Notes: generated by a model not told the origin, from the letters alone. A DNA stretch of 64,000 nt from Allacma fusca (GCA_947179485.1 OX359246.1:28768001-28832000); one strand, 5' to 3'; shown: positions 1 through 12,700, numbered from the stretch's first letter. Made by a program: numbers and translations.

Positions 1-1151
1 TCATTTGACTCAATAAGCTACCAGAGACTCTGGAAGAGGCTGACAAATCTAGGAGTCCCTGAATACCTTACAGAAATAGTTCAATAAATATACTGGAAAG
101 CAAGGAAGATGGTCAGAACAGCCGAAGGATGTAATCCATTCAAAGACATGAAGGGTGTTTTACAAGGCGAAACACTACGCCCACCGTTATGTTTTCTCTA
201 AATCGACGAAGTCGTGACCATCGTCCAGAAATCCAAAGTAAATGGAGCGCGGGTTGCAACACTTCAGATCCAAATCCTAATATATGCGGACGACATTGTA
301 TTGACAGCGAACACGCCAGAAGACCAGACCTACAAACTCCAATCAGTCTCCTAAGTAATTTTGTTAAGAAGAATGACCTTTCAGTAAACCTAGACAATAC
401 CAAAGTAGTATTATGCGGGTGTGGACGAGCACCAAACATGAAAAAATGGCACTACAGCGGAACTGAAGTAAACATTGTTGGAATTTACAAGTACCTGGGA
501 ATATCATTCCACAGAAAAGGGGGCATCAATAAACACTGGGTGGAAACCAAGAAAAACCCTAACGCCGCATGGTAAGCAAAGACGTCGAAGACATGCAGAA
601 AACTGATCTCTAGTTATATAAGCCTAAAGACGCAAGTATTTCAGGAGGAAGTCTACAATCATGGACTGAGCCGGTTTATAATCAAATTTGCACTAAATTT
701 GAGATTCAAGAAGCCTAGAGTATGGACAAGAAATAGACGCACCAATCTGAATGACATATAGAACAAATGGGGCAAGAAAGGCGGTAAATGTAACTACTGC
801 AAAGCATGCAAGTTAAAACCAGTAACCGTCTTCCACATTATGTTTTAATGCAGATCATACAATGAACCAAGACCCAAAAACATGAAAGACTTAATAAACT
901 CTAATGGGAGTAATATAAGTGATGAGAACTTCGTATTGAAAGTACAGTATAAAGAAAGAAAAATTTGTGAAAAATATCAAACATGCCTATGCGTTCTAGT
1001 GCTATGCAATAAACCTGCGAAACAGCGACGAGTATTCAACCTGTTACACCCACTCATGAAGTTGGTATACAATAAAATGTTAGCTGAAAGGGAGTGTACA
1101 TGTAGCAGCCCTTCAATAGTTTTCGACAAATGGTACCAACCTTATGGATAG
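1..1151 (+). pseudogene. Non-LTR retrotransposon (LINE) reverse transcriptase relic
   Basis: Frame 1 from base 1 reads like the palm of a LINE reverse transcriptase. It has FDSI (motif A), then GCNPF, GVLQG and a YADD catalytic box at bases 283-294. Stop codons at about 88 and 199 and a shift to frame 3 break it. In frame 3 it continues with LSVNLDNTKVV and YKYLGIS (to base 575). A Cys-rich C-terminal segment (about 786-850) and an open stretch at 882-1151 follow, as in the C-terminal region of LINE ORF2 proteins. The 5' part lies outside the window. The clade is not resolved. It is not functional. Confidence 0.85.
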
Positions 1152-2809
1152 GTGCCACAAAAACTAGTAGGGTTGCCGTTAGGTTAGGGCTGTTCGTGCG
1201 GTGCAGCGTGTAAAAATAATCACTTACTCCCTAGATGCACTAAAATCTATGTATCAATTTACCTCAAATCTTGCCAAGGTATGCCTACCATACAAGGATG
1301 CACCGAAACACTCTTAATGATCTCAAGCTATATAAATGTCCATATAAAATACGAAAACGATTTATAGAAACTTTTAATGGCACTTGTTATGACAGGGAAC
1401 CTTTTTACCAATACCAAAACATTATAATGCCTACTCGAAACATGCTTTCAAATGCTCACTATATACCTGATTATTAATACATATACTTAAACTATTGATT
1501 ACCAAATCAAAATTCTCATATTTTTTGCAAACTGTATGTTGTGTTATGCAAACAATATTATTACATTATCGTGTATTTACGTAAGCAAATGAGAACGTGT
1601 ACATATGTACTCTTTGCTCACACACAAAAGTCCCCAAAGGGAACATGACAATGTAAAGCAAGCATTAAATATGTGTTGCTTGATCTTAATATTGTAAGTG
1701 TGGACAAGACGACCTTCAGGTTTCCCGTCCACACAAGGCATCCCCTCTCATAACAGAATTCCCATTTGCGTGCGGTTAAACAGGATGCCTCAATGCCGTC
1801 ACACACAATAATTAAAACATTGATTGCCTCTCACTCCTGTGGTAAGATGAAACCACGCACGAGAACCCGCTTGCGTATATACTAATTAGAAAGGAATAAC
1901 AAATTGAATAAAACCACTTTTCCTGCAATTATTATCGTAAACCTAATAGGATTTACTCGTACATTTTAAATTAAAGCTGTTTTTGACAAATGTTTGTACT
2001 TCTACGTTTTAGTATAAATGCCGTACATAATCAGCATGTAAAATCAGTACAATTTTGGCATTTGATCAGTTCTAAAATCGTAGTGTCTAAACAAAGTTCT
2101 CTCTCCCGTTCACGTCTCAAATATTATTTGAGCATCGCAACACCGTAATTAAGTGGTGCAGGTAGTAAAGGCTAAGGCCAAATCGACCAATAAAATTATC
2201 TATCGATCTATCTATCTACTTGCTTCAGATGGACTTATTTTTCTCCGAGAATCGCGTTAGAAGTTGATTGGGAAGAATCCTTGTTTTTAAAATTATTTTG
2301 TATAGAACTCACCTTCAATGAATTTACTACCACTACTTCCTGGCCATTATTAATATTATTAGAATGCTGATGAATATTGTAGACATGTCGCAGCAAATTT
2401 GAACTCGTGGTATACTATTTACTGCAATTACGAAACCAAAATGTCAGCTTTTCAATGAAATATGTTTATTAGAAACTTACATTTTTCTAGCATTTTGTCT
2501 TCCAAGCTTTTTGAGACGTTATTTTCTCCGCATCTACGTGCTGTTGCAATTCAGTAATTTTATCGAGTGGAACCATCTGTAGTTGCTAAAATTTACTGAA
2601 TCAAACTTCCTCAAACGTGCTTAATTTGCCCAACAAATCTGGTGAAGCAAATATTTGAAAATAATAAATTTTAAATCTTCAGCTTTATTCAGCGTTGGTT
2701 CTAGATGTTATAGCGGTTCCCATGTATCTTTCCAGGGTTCTTCAAATCTAAAACTATAATTGTTACCACTGGACCGAATTTAATAACATTCAGCTTAAGC
2801 AAAGATAAA
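1152..2809. other. Gene-poor interval; possible LINE 3' tail near 2177-2222
   Basis: I see no supported gene. An open frame of 68 codons at 1271-1477 has no recognisable motif. At about 2177-2222 the text GGCTAAGGCCAAATCGACC, then AATAAAA and a TATC/CTAT microsatellite, looks like a LINE 3' end. It may be the tail of the relic at the left edge, but the intervening 1 kb cannot be assigned. Confidence 0.4.
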
Positions 2810-2811
2810 TA

Positions 2812-2986
2812 CAGGAAAAGCTCGATATAACGGATTTCCAGGGGACCATTTAAATTTGTCCGCTATAAAAAATGTCCGTTGTATGCAATAATTTTAGCGT
2901 TGGTTATATGGGAGCCGGACAAACAAATCTGTCCGGTGTAACTAAATTTCCGTTGTAGAGCCATTCGTTATATCGAGTTTTTCCTG
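2812..2986. mobile_element. Pogo/Tigger-like MITE, TA target duplication
   Basis: Terminal inverted repeats begin CAGGAAAAGCTCGATATAAC on the left and CAGGAAAAACTCGATATAAC on the complemented right, flanked by TA at 2810-2811 and 2987-2988. The 175-bp body has no coding capacity. A TA duplication with CAG-initial ends fits non-autonomous pogo-type Tc1/mariner elements. Confidence 0.8.
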
Positions 2987-3076
2987 TACTAGCTTACTCT
3001 TACGTTGTATGGTTACAATTCAAACATGTTAATTTTAAATATATTAGCTTTCCAATTGACACCAATGCACTGCATA

Positions 3077-4730
3077 CACTGGGGTCCCATGAAGTTGGAA
3101 CAGAGATGATTAAATTCTTTCAATGATGTTAATGACATCAGAAGGGTTCGAATTATAAAGTTTTCGATGGCATATTGTTAAGCACTTAATGGCGTTCCCT
3201 TGACATGCTCATAATTTGCAATAGCGCCATTAGTAAATTTTAGGCGGGCTTTGATGTAAACAAAGCCCGAAATTGCCCGTGCATAAATGATGGAACACGA
3301 CTGACTATTGTACGATCTGAGCCGTATAACTGAAGGTACGTAATTTTATTTTGATTAAAATAAATCACAAACACATTTTAGTATCCTTTAGAATTCCTTC
3401 ATGCATTTTGACACATATAGGTCAAGATGGAACCACGAAGAAAGGAGATTCCAATACCGGTGAGAGAGCTAGTGATCGAGAAGTGGAGGAACGACGGTAA
3501 GGATCCTCCAACGTTTAGGCAGATTGCCAAAGAGGTCCGCCTAAGACCCACAACGGTCTTCAACATTGTTAAAAAATACAAGAACACTGGTGTCATCGGA
3601 AATCTGCCCGGGAGAGGCAAAGCCCGCATCGTCACCCCCGCGAATAGCCGACAATTATCTTAAAGGTCAACAAACAGGTCAAGACTGACCTCATCTAAGA
3701 TCCTCTCACAAGTGCATTTTGAGATAGGAAAGATTGCCCATCGGACCACAATCAAAAGAATGCTGTATCTGAGCGGCACAACTTTCTTCGAGCCAAGAAA
3801 TAACCTTATATCAATGCTAAAAACAGGAGAAAGTGGACCCTGTGGTCCCGCAAACACGCCAGCAAGTATGATACGTTTTGGAGTCCAGTTTTGTGGTCCG
3901 ATGAGAGCAAATGTAGTGTCTTTGGCAGCGATAGAAGAACCGGGGTCTGGGGAAAGCAAGCGGTGGGTCTGAAGACGGATATTACTTCCTACTGTAAAGC
4001 ATGGTGGTGGTAGTGTTATAGTTTGGGGCTGTATCAGTGCATATTTGGTGGGAACCATTGATTTTATGGAAGGAAATATGAACCAACACTACTACCAATC
4101 CATAATCAACCGAAACGTGAAGCAATCATCCCAAAACCTGGGACTTGGATGTCGATTTGTGTATTAAGAGGACAACGACCCCAAGCAAACGGCAAAGTCC
4201 ACATGGGCCGATTTAAACAAAAGCAAGATACCAGTTCTGGAATGGACCCCCAAAGTAAGGATATCACATCTATCGAACATAAGTGTTATCACATATGTCG
4301 GGAGCTGACAAAATTTCACATTACTGGGAAAAAAGACCCGAAAATCCGAATTAAGGAGAGATGGGACAACATACCCCCGAATTCACCCCGAACTTCGTCA
4401 GCTCCGTCCCACGGTGCCTAAAGGTTGTCCTGATGGCAAACGGGTGGAATACTACGTATTAGTCAATCGGGATGTGAAGTTTTATCGCGTTTAAAACCAT
4501 TTTTCGCTTTTGTTCCAACACTAATGCACAGGGATAATTGGGTACTTTTTCGTTTTTGTTCGTTTTTTCATATAAAATTTTTTTTTACAAAATGTTTTTG
4601 CAGATCTATAATCAGCATAAAAAACTAAATAAAAGCAAGAAAAAACATTATAGATTAGTACTAAACTCTAAGATTACTTAGACCCTGAGTCTCAGAGTTT
4701 TCGTTGTTCCAACTTTATGGGACCCCAGTG
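3077..4730 (+). mobile_element. Tc1/mariner-superfamily transposon, complete but dead
   Basis: The ends are inverted copies of CACTGGGGTCCCATGAAGTT continuing to GGAACA (26 bp, one mismatch), bounded by TA at 3075-3076 and 4731-4732. The 1654-bp length matches full Tc1-like elements. The interior carries a broken transposase on the + strand. Confidence 0.9.
3427..4421 (+). pseudogene. Tc1-like transposase, frameshifted
   Basis: The start is the ATG at 3427. The first 78 codons contain a paired-type helix-turn-helix domain (for example the text TFRQIAKEVRLRPTTVFNIV) followed by a GRG-type linker, as in Tc1 transposases, and end at a TAA at 3661. Downstream pieces lie in different frames. They include WSDES with a catalytic Asp (3900-3902), DNDPK with the second Asp (4171-4173), and SIEH with the Glu (about 4275-4277). 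The second and third catalytic residues are in different frames, so at least one indel lies between them. The catalytic residues are still recognisable but no intact protein can be read. Confidence 0.88.
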
Positions 4731-4732
4731 TA

Positions 4733-5400
4733 CCTCAAGGAATTTTCTTTTCTATTGAGAGCTTTGCTTTAGATGAAATGCACGAGATAATTTTCTGCGT
4801 CCGCATCTATAATAATAATGTCTTTTGGACCAGTTACTACATACACCAAAAGACCTGGTATTATTCGAGGAAACACGATTGACGGGTCTTATTCCAAATC
4901 ACCGCAGTTCACTTCTCCCTGCATCTCTATAATAAATTTATAAGTTTCGTTTATATTTAAAAGTGGGCGTACCGAGTAAGCATTCTTTCCTCGAAATATG
5001 ATTGGTCACTTCAATACTTCAAAGCTTTTCGGCACCCAAGTATATAGCGAATCAATACGCTTTTGCTTGTATATGTACGCTTATGTGTCTATATATTTAG
5101 CTTATGTATTAAATATACGTCAAATACACCCCCGTTAATATAAGTGTATACAGTTCTTAACCATATCTTTCTGTGTTATTCAACTTGTTCTCTCAAGAGT
5201 CAACGCATTCCTTTCAATAGCAAATTATAGAAATATAATTATTATTAATGCTACACCAGGAATTTTTAAACGCATTCCAATCTTGCATTTTGGCATCTTG
5301 AACGGTTGGTTTTGAAATCTCAAAATTTGTGAGCTGAATGTGACGCTCACCCTGAAACGTATAAATGCTACTACAAAGTTTATTACTATCTAAATAAATA
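4733..5400. other. No feature seen
   Basis: AT-rich sequence right of the Tc1 copy. I found no open frame with protein-like composition, no terminal repeats and no match to another part of the window. Confidence 0.5.
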
Positions 5401-5401
5401 C

Positions 5402-5894
5402 TTAAAGTAACGCCTCCATCCTCATCTTCGGTGAGGATGTTTGCTTTCTGCAGCTGCTGTTGATGTGGTGGTAGTGGTGGCTGCGGGAGTGGGTGGAGAG
5501 CTGACAGTTGTTGGTGAGCTGGTGGTGGTGCTGGCGGTGCTCATAGCGGTTGGAATCCTGGCGCTGCCTTATGAGGAGGTTGTGACGCTGGGATTTTAAA
5601 ATTTGGAGCTGCTGGCCGGAGCTGAGGTCGTGGTTGGGGATGGAGCTGTGGCAGTGGCGTTTTCTGTTGCGGTAGCATAACCAGAGGCCTTTGCCGGGCC
5701 AGATCTTCTCCAAACCTTCTCCAAAAAAGTTTTCTTTTAACCTGTAGTTCCAATGGTGACGCCCAATCGTGAAATTGATACTTTGGAAGCATGTCGAAAA
5801 ACCCCTCACATGACGACCCAGGACAGAGGAAAGAGATGAGGTCAGACCCAAATGTTTCCAGTGACTCACGGCACTCGCAAATCCCTATGGACAA
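5402..5894 (-). CDS. Possible coding exon, Gln/Pro-rich tail, unrecognised
   Basis: Two overlapping minus-strand frames are open here. The frame ending at 5541 starts in a compact segment (ICECRESLETFGSDL, then FLCPGSSCEGFFDMLPKYQF). It then becomes Pro/Gln-rich (PQLHPQPRPQLRPAAP). The other frame, ending at 5402, is His/Gln/Ser-rich. The first looks more protein-like, with well-spaced Cys, Trp and Phe, but it has no convincing ATG and an in-frame stop lies just upstream at about 5935. It could be a terminal exon with an acceptor near 5900-5930, or chance openness in GC-richer DNA. No family is recognised. Confidence 0.22.
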
Positions 5895-6387
5895 TGCGGT
5901 CCAAAAACATGACCGGACACAATCCGTGCATTCATTAATTCATTCGCACACTCAAAAATAAACAAGTGCATAATTGCTAAATTCTTAATTACAATATATT
6001 TATTACCGAAGTAAGTACAATATGAAATAATTTAACAGTAAATACATTTAATAATTTAATTTTACTTATTGACAATTATGATGTGCTGGTGTTGCTTCCG
6101 TTTGCAATTTAAAACGTCATAAATTTTAGTTCAGAAACGTTTAATACGACTTAATTTGGGAAACGATTAACTAGTAAAACCTATTGTATAATATACATGG
6201 TGCAGGCTTTGTCTCACGCTATACAATCGTGTAGAGTAATAGGCGCTGTTGCGCATAAATGACATACAACCTTATAATTCCATATAGAAATCGATAAAAC
6301 CGAACCCTGCCATGGGTAGGAATTATAGGAACAAGCCCACCCGGCTGGTTCCCGAAAATCCTTGCCATTGTAAACACTACTCACGAT

Positions 6388-6850
6388 AACTCAAAAATCG
6401 CTGGTGCGATTTAAATGAAACTTTTTGTGGACATCACCTGTGTTAAACACCTATGACAACATAGTTGGTTGAAATCGGTCAGATTGTTTTTGAGACAAAC
6501 ATTATTAAAATTTTGAACTTCAAATCAAATGACAGTGATCTACAAAACTACTGAATGTATTTGAATGGAATTGTTTGTAATTATTGCTTATGCAAATCGT
6601 AATAGTTGCTGAATATTTTATTTCAATCGGCCTTTTAGTTTTTCCGAAAAACTTCTTGAAATTTTGAACTTCAAGTCAAATGACATCTATCTTCTAAAAC
6701 TACTGAATCGATTTAAGCGAAATGTTTTGTGAATATAGCTTAGGTAAATCGGAATGGTTATTACTTTTGTGGTTGAAATCGGCTCGATAGTTTTTTTGAA
6801 AAGAATTTTGAAATTTTGAAAAAAGCTCAAAAATAAATTTACCCCAAGTC
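6388..6850. repeat. Three imperfect units of about 150 bp in tandem
   Basis: Three successive blocks (about 6388-6540, 6541-6690, 6691-6840) each contain an AAAACTACTGAAT-like start, a GAAATCGG-type middle and end in AAATTTTGAACTTCAA(A/G)TCAAATGACA. The last block decays. A reverse-complement copy of about one and a half units lies at 15200-15430. No coding frame is seen. Origin unknown. Confidence 0.65.
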
Positions 6851-7114
6851 AAACGCAGTGGCTACATTTGTATAATATTACATATTGAAATGAAAAGATA
6901 CGAACCCTTCCATATATTGCATTTACAAATCATCAATATATAACACGAATATGGAAGTAAACATTTGTCTCAAGAACAAAGTTTTAAAGATGAAATTTTA
7001 GCTTTTTCGAGGCGTCCTGGTTATATTTTAATTTACTTTCGTCCTTGCTACTTCTTGGTTAAAGCAACAATTTATAGCATTCGTAGCACATGGTACGTGC
7101 CTACACTGATTTCT

Positions 7115-7963
7115 GGCTGAGTTCTACTTTCCCGGCCACGAAAATGCCTTCCACCTTCCACTTGACCTTCCACTTGACATTCCACCAAAATTTTCCACTT
7201 TCCAGATCTTTCACTTAAATTTGACCAGATGGAAGGTCCTTCTACCTGGTTTCCTATGTGATCTAACATATTCCTGTGTGTTCTGGTGGGTGAAACACAA
7301 AGTGCGAACTGGAGATTTTTTAAAAAATGAGGTTACCGCTAAGCTCTTTCAGCATGAGTTCTTTCGAACCACGTTGTTTTCCAGTGGTTGATTTTTAACA
7401 GTCATTTGACATAATTCTACACAACGCCATCGAATTCTGACCATTATTCTTGTACATATAATTATTTTGTAATAGTAACTTGTTTCTTTAAGGTATCCTG
7501 CATTTTTATAGATAGTTACAGAGTTAGGTTTAACTTAAAAAACTCGAGCGCTTTCACCTCCGTGTTAGTTTTGCGAATAAAAAATGCGAAACATAAGTTG
7601 ACACACCAAAATGATCCAATCATTTTAAATAAACTGGCACAAATGAAATGAGCTAGGCCATGCAGTAACCCATGGAGGGCCAATAAAGTATTTTTTTAGT
7701 TAGATCTTTGTAAACATTGCCAAAGCCAGTCTACAGAGTGGGCTGTATGGGTAATGTGGGTAGTCAAGTGGAATGATCAAGGGGAAGGTGGAAGGTTAGA
7801 TGGAAAGTCTGGTGGAAGGTCAAGTGGAAGTTTGGGGGAAGGCCAAGTTGAAGTTTTGCGGAAGGTGGAAGTTTGGTGGAAGTTACTTATGTATTATAGT
7901 GTTAATATATCGGTGAGTGGAAGGTGGAAGGTAATTTTGTGGCCGGGAAAGTAGAACTCAGCC
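7115..7963. mobile_element. Non-autonomous DNA transposon with long TIRs
   Basis: The ends are GGCTGAGTTCTACTTTCCCG continuing to GCCAC, identical for 25 bp, and then follow similar TTCCACC-rich text. The body is filled with GGTGGAAGGT words in both orientations. The homologous locus near 22757 lacks the insert and reads GGATTTCTTC. The flanks here are GATTTCT and GAATTTCT, an 8- or 9-bp duplication with an indel. The superfamily is hAT- or Mutator-like and is not resolved. No real gene inside. Confidence 0.8.
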
Positions 7964-8279
7964 GAATTTCTTCTTTCCACCACCGCCACCCAAAATGTGT
8001 ATAATATTGAAATTACTTTTGATAGACAGTCGTACTATTATTGATCGCAGGATATTAAATTATTTGCATGTTTTATGTCTTCAGGAAAAAAGAAATTCAA
8101 ATGTCATTTTTAAAAATTTGGAGAAGAATAAAACTTTCTAAAAAAAATTATTTAAGACTTCCGTTTTTCTGTCAGTCTCTAATAAGATGGTAAAAGGATA
8201 AATTTATGTTTTTATTTATTTACCACAATACTTCTGTTGAGACTTGGAAATCAGGTAATTTTATCTGTGTATTACAGCG

Positions 8280-8730
8280 CCTTTGATAATTCACAGCCAG
8301 GTTTTAAGGAAAACAGAATGTAGTTCAGTCAATCTTTGGAACTAATAGAAACTGTTTATAACATATCTCGAAATACCAGAGCTACTAACACGAGTATGAG
8401 TTGCCTGTTCTTATGTCGCGTATCGTCTCATACGAGCTTTTTCCTCATCATTGAACCAGTTGGGGAAAGTGAATATATAAACTAGGAACAGACTTTCAGT
8501 CAAAGTCTTACTCAATCTTAACAGAAACATTAACAGTCTCAGTCCGTCACAGTGTAAGTCCCAGAAATAACAAGGGAACCTCTCGGGGTGGAAAACCCGG
8601 ACGGTATTAAGCCTTTCAGCGCAAATATATCTAAGGTTCAATGGTGAAACCTGCATTGAAGACTGAAATGTGTGAGATCGAGCCGGTTCCGGCACTACGT
8701 ATAAGAAAATCTGAAAAGTCTGTCTCAAAT
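8280..8730 (+). promoter_or_regulatory. Upstream module with TATA/Inr-like core promoter, no downstream gene
   Basis: Homologous to 23050-23570. A TATATAAA box at about 8475 is followed by TTTCAGTC, an arthropod initiator-like TCAGT, roughly 25 bases downstream. The following stretch, with GGGAACCTCTCGGGGTGGAA and AACCCGGACGGTATTAAGCC, is strongly conserved between the two copies but has no long open frame. It could be a 5' untranslated exon or a non-coding transcript. Its first part (8285-8440) also resembles the module in front of the A and B genes. Confidence 0.4.
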
Positions 8731-9448
8731 TAAATTTGGTGTACTTGCCATTGGCTCAAGGTATCTGGTAGTTGTCATGTGTGTCTAATCACTCATTCAA
8801 GTGTTCAGGGTCAGACTCATTGAGAGAGGAAAGAGACGAGACTTCAAATAAAATGTTTCTTCTGGATAATCTCCTGATCAACTAATTGTGATGGCGGAAC
8901 GCGAGACCTGTTGCTGTGGAGCCAGGGGATGGACTTTAGTAATTCGAGGGCTTCAAATTGTTGATTACAGTGCAGTCATTATTAACAGGGATGGGAATGG
9001 ATTATTAATCCTGCATTAAATTAATCCCGGATTACAAAATTTATAAAACATAATTAATCCAATCCCAATCCAAGTGTTGGAGAAATTTGAATATAATCCT
9101 CAATCCCGGTTCAAGGCTTTCATTTTAATCTATTAGTTATTATTTATATTAGTAATTATTTACATGGCGACGAATTAATCCCCAATCCGAATACAAAACA
9201 TGGCAAATTATTTGGTCAATCCTAATCCCAAAATCCACTGCTGTCAGTAATGTGGATTGGATTATATCTCCTGCTATGTCATTGATACATTTTGCTCGTT
9301 TTTCAACATCTAGCGGTTTCATAATGAACATGTAGCTTGTGTTTGTTGACATGTTACAATTCCAAGGCTAGAGACTTCAAACAGGAATCATGCCGTTATT
9401 GTTTGTAGAAATATAAATCTGAGAAAAGAACGTGGGAGCATAGTAGGA

Positions 9449-11124
9449 CAGTGCTGGGCGTTTGTATCTCAGCTATGCTATTCTCCTCTATTCTTAAATT
9501 GCGAGCATCCGGCTTCTACAGTATTAATTCTATTCTACTTTCAAGAATTTTTCGTTTCCCTCTATTCTACGTCTACGCCTTTGCTAATACTTTCTATTCT
9601 ACTTCTACGTCTACATTCCTTGCCGTAGTACTATCTATTCTACTTCTTTTCTAACCAGTTCGAATGCAATAATAATGCTACCTATCGCTACTTCCACTAA
9701 GTACAAAGTAATGCTTAATTCCTGGATTCTAAAACGTATTTGAGTTACAAATTTGTTCGTTTGGACTGTACACGGTAGTAAAGTGTATTATATTTCATTA
9801 CCTTAGTTTAAGGTGCTCAACGGATAGGATAAATCCCTTATCCTATCCGTATCCTATCCGATCCGAATTTTTACCGATAAAACTAAAGCGTATCCGATCC
9901 TATCCGCTTCCATCGGATTAAAAATAATCTTATCCGAAGATTATCCGTAAATTTTCGGATGACGTATTTAACCTATCCGAAGCCGTCGGATACGAATAAG
10001 GAGCTATCCGATCCTATCCGCGGATATCCGATCCTATCTGCGGACACACGAATCAATTGTAGAAGTTGAAATTGATCCTAGAGTTTGGCTTTTAGTTTTA
10101 AATACAATATTCTGTCAGTTTATAACTTATTGTAATGACAGAAGAAACCGTACATATATGTTTGCTTGGCAAAACATTTAACAACACAAATAATTTAAGA
10201 ATTGAGAGTTTTTTTTCGCTTATCAGATATTCTCACATATTTACTTATTAGTAACCTTTAACAATTTGAAGCCTACAAGAACAGGTATCTACAATAAGCA
10301 GCTGAAATTCAAAATATGACTGAATTTCTGGTCATAACATAAATACTTGACGGCATGCTTATATTCGTAAGGTTCGGTTTCAGGTTTGCTACAAAAGCTA
10401 CATGAAGTGAAAAAAGTATAAACGTTTTGAGAAATTGTCGAACTAATGTCCTGTCGGTGATTGCAGCAGATAGAAATTATTAGAGTGGTCGTAATGTTTT
10501 CAAAAATTCGTTTATCCGCGGATATCCTCGGATATCCGTCGGATTATCCGAAAAACAAAAGGCCGCTATCCGATCCGTTCCGATATTTTATGTAGTAGTA
10601 TCTGATCCTATCCGGGATTTTTTTCGGATGCGAATGATAAAACCGATCCGTTCGGATAAATATCGGATCGGATAATCTTCAGTTTTATCCTATCCGTATC
10701 CGTTCGGATAAATCCGATCCGTTGAGAACCTTACCTTAGTTCTTCTTGCATTCACAGGATGACAGTTTAAATGCTTTCAACATTGTTACCTGTATTATAA
10801 TGATTTTAATAGTACGTTATAGTATGCATGTATGAATTTATATGTACAAATGTATATGCTATCCTACTTCTCCTTCTACCATCGGCTCTTGTATTGCCCG
10901 TCTATTCTATTTCTAATTCTGCCACAGGATGCTGGCTTGACAGCTAAATACTGCTACTCTAATTGCGTAATTCACAATTCGACTTCTAATTACTTCTACT
11001 TCTACTCGATGGATATTAGCGTTACCTCAATTCTATTTCTACTCTTTTTGGCTCATTTATTTTGACTTCTACTCTATTTTTTCCTCTACTTCTATTGTCG
11101 GTAGAGTAGAAGGCCCCAGCACTG
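9449..11124. mobile_element. hAT-like element nested in 8986-13311
   Basis: The TIR is CAGTGCTGGG and the target duplication is a perfect TAGTAGGA (9441-9448 and 11125-11132). Subterminal repeats are TTCTACTTCTAC-like. It is itself interrupted by the element at 9809-10733. No transposase seen. Confidence 0.9.
9809..10733. mobile_element. hAT-like MITE with ATCCTATCCG words, innermost of three
   Basis: Seventeen-bp TIRs (TAAGGTGCTCAACGGAT, complemented right end TAAGGTTCTCAACGGAT) have a perfect CCTTAGTT duplication (9801-9808 and 10734-10741). Both flanks are packed with TATCCGATCC/GGATAGGAT words. The centre has no gene. Confidence 0.92.
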
Positions 11125-11193
11125 TAGTAGGAGCTTTAAACTTTTTTGTATTGAATACGGAGTAACAAATTTTCTTTAAGTTTGCCTCAAATA

Positions 11194-12493
11194 CAATGCT
11201 CGGCACGGGTATGGGTAATACTCGGGTAAACGGGTATGGGTACGGGTATGGGTACTACCCGGGTACGGATTTTGTGTACCCGAACAATTCCGGGTACTAC
11301 CCGGGTACACTTTGGTCGGCTCAAAATTTCGGGTGCGGATACGGGTATGGGTACGGGTACAAGGATTTCAAAATGGGTATATACCCACCGGGTACGGGTA
11401 TAATGGTGTCATTTACCCGTACCCGCGACCATTGTACCCGAGTATTTGGATGTGTTGAGATTTGAGACATTTTGATGAATTTTATGAAAATAATGGAACT
11501 TCCGTTGGAAAATTCTGTCGGTATTTTTAGTAATTCTGAATACATAGAGCTTATTGTTAATACCCTTTTAACCTTACAACATGCAGTAACTGTATTTCAG
11601 ACTGTGTTGCTAAAATGTATATTTATATCTATAATATATATTTTTATGGAAACAGGTTTTAGGAAGAATAATTAATAAACAGACGAGGAATAATATCAAA
11701 ATAGAAGTGGAGAATAGGTTTCAACGAATGTCGTAATATCATCATAATCATAATGTAGTAATTTGTTACTAATTGCATAAATAGTCTGATTGACACGTAT
11801 GCACTTGATACTTCATTAGCCACAATTAATTTAAAAATTAGAGTTCCGATGAGTTGGATGGCAAGATATTTTTTGTAATTAGTAGTTGATTAGGAAAAGG
11901 CGGATATTTGTAACAAGATATTAATGATTTACATGAACACAGAGCTACTGAGCTGAGAAAATTAATGTAAAAGGCCGAATAAATCAAGAAGTGAAAAATC
12001 GAGTCGCCAAGTTCCAAGCCAAAAATGTATGTACATATGGACTGGGTGCTATAAAATACTTCGCCCATCAGCCCATAAACAATCAAATGGGGATAATTTT
12101 ACTTCTAATCAAAAACGCTCTACTCTTCAATAAAATATATAATGTCAAATACCTCTCTAGCTAGTCAAAATTACCCACTCAGGTGTCATACATTATTACA
12201 TATGACGTACTTTGTATTACATTAAAACAAATCTGGATAAAGTACCCGGGTACGAGTACGGGTACAACACTGAGATACCCGAGTATGGGTACAATTTTCG
12301 AGTATTTTCGGGTACGGGTACAATGCGGGTACAGGTACATGGATTGAGATAACATTGCGGGTACGGGTACGAAAAATTTGTACCCGGATATTCGGGTATG
12401 GGTACGGGTATAGTTACCAGTTATTGAAATACCCGCACTTCGGGTACGGATACGGGTACGGGTACCGATTTTTCGTACCCGTGCCGAGCACTG
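11194..12493. mobile_element. hAT-like element with GGGTACGG words
   Basis: The TIR is CARTGCTCGGCACGGGTA and the target duplication is a perfect CTCAAATA (11186-11193 and 12494-12501). Both ends are arrays of GGGTAC/GTACCC words. No transposase seen. Terminal sequence and words resemble those of the element at 56614-58334. Confidence 0.92.
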
Positions 12494-12599
12494 CTCAAAT
12501 ATGTGCATATTTTGATTACTATATTTCAGCTGTTTAATATAATAATTTAATTGTGTATCATAAATATGTAGGTTGGAATTGCGATTTGGCCTATATCTT

Positions 12600-12700
12600 T
12601 ATATAATAATAATAATAATAGTTTATTCAGGTCGATATATGGCCTCAGCCCCAACAACCTCACATTCGTTTTACAGGTAGCCTACGTATAGCTATATCTT
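12600..12700 (-). mobile_element. LINE 3'-end fragment with (TTA)n tail
   Basis: Read on the minus strand, GGCTGAGGCCATATATCGAC is followed by CTGAATAAAC and a TATTATTATT microsatellite. This resembles the 3' tail of CR1/L2-type LINEs. No coding sequence remains. Confidence 0.5.

Larger units (their letters stand above)
6955..8740. repeat. Duplicated segment, partner of 22600-23620
   Basis: Sequence from about 6960 (CAAGAACAAAGTTTTAAAGA) to about 8740 aligns with 22610-23620, the region upstream of gene B1. The only large difference is the MITE at 7115-7963. At about 8830 the sequence switches from B-type to A-type upstream sequence, so this is the remnant of a lost B-unit fused to gene A1. 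Confidence 0.75.

Noticed and set aside
7754..7954. Frame of 66 codons rich in Gly and Val
   Set aside because: Translation of GGTGGAAGGT words in the MITE at 7115-7963.
11196..11545. Gly/Tyr-rich and Pro/Tyr-rich frames
   Set aside because: They are translations of GGGTAC/GTACCC words in a hAT-like MITE. The same kind of frame occurs in other word arrays (12179-12537, 38019-38426, 56694-56900).
11194..12493. GGGTAC/GGGTATGGGTA arrays as interstitial telomere repeats
   Set aside because: The words occur in both orientations inside TIRs with an 8-bp duplication, and they do not match TTAGG or related arthropod telomere units.
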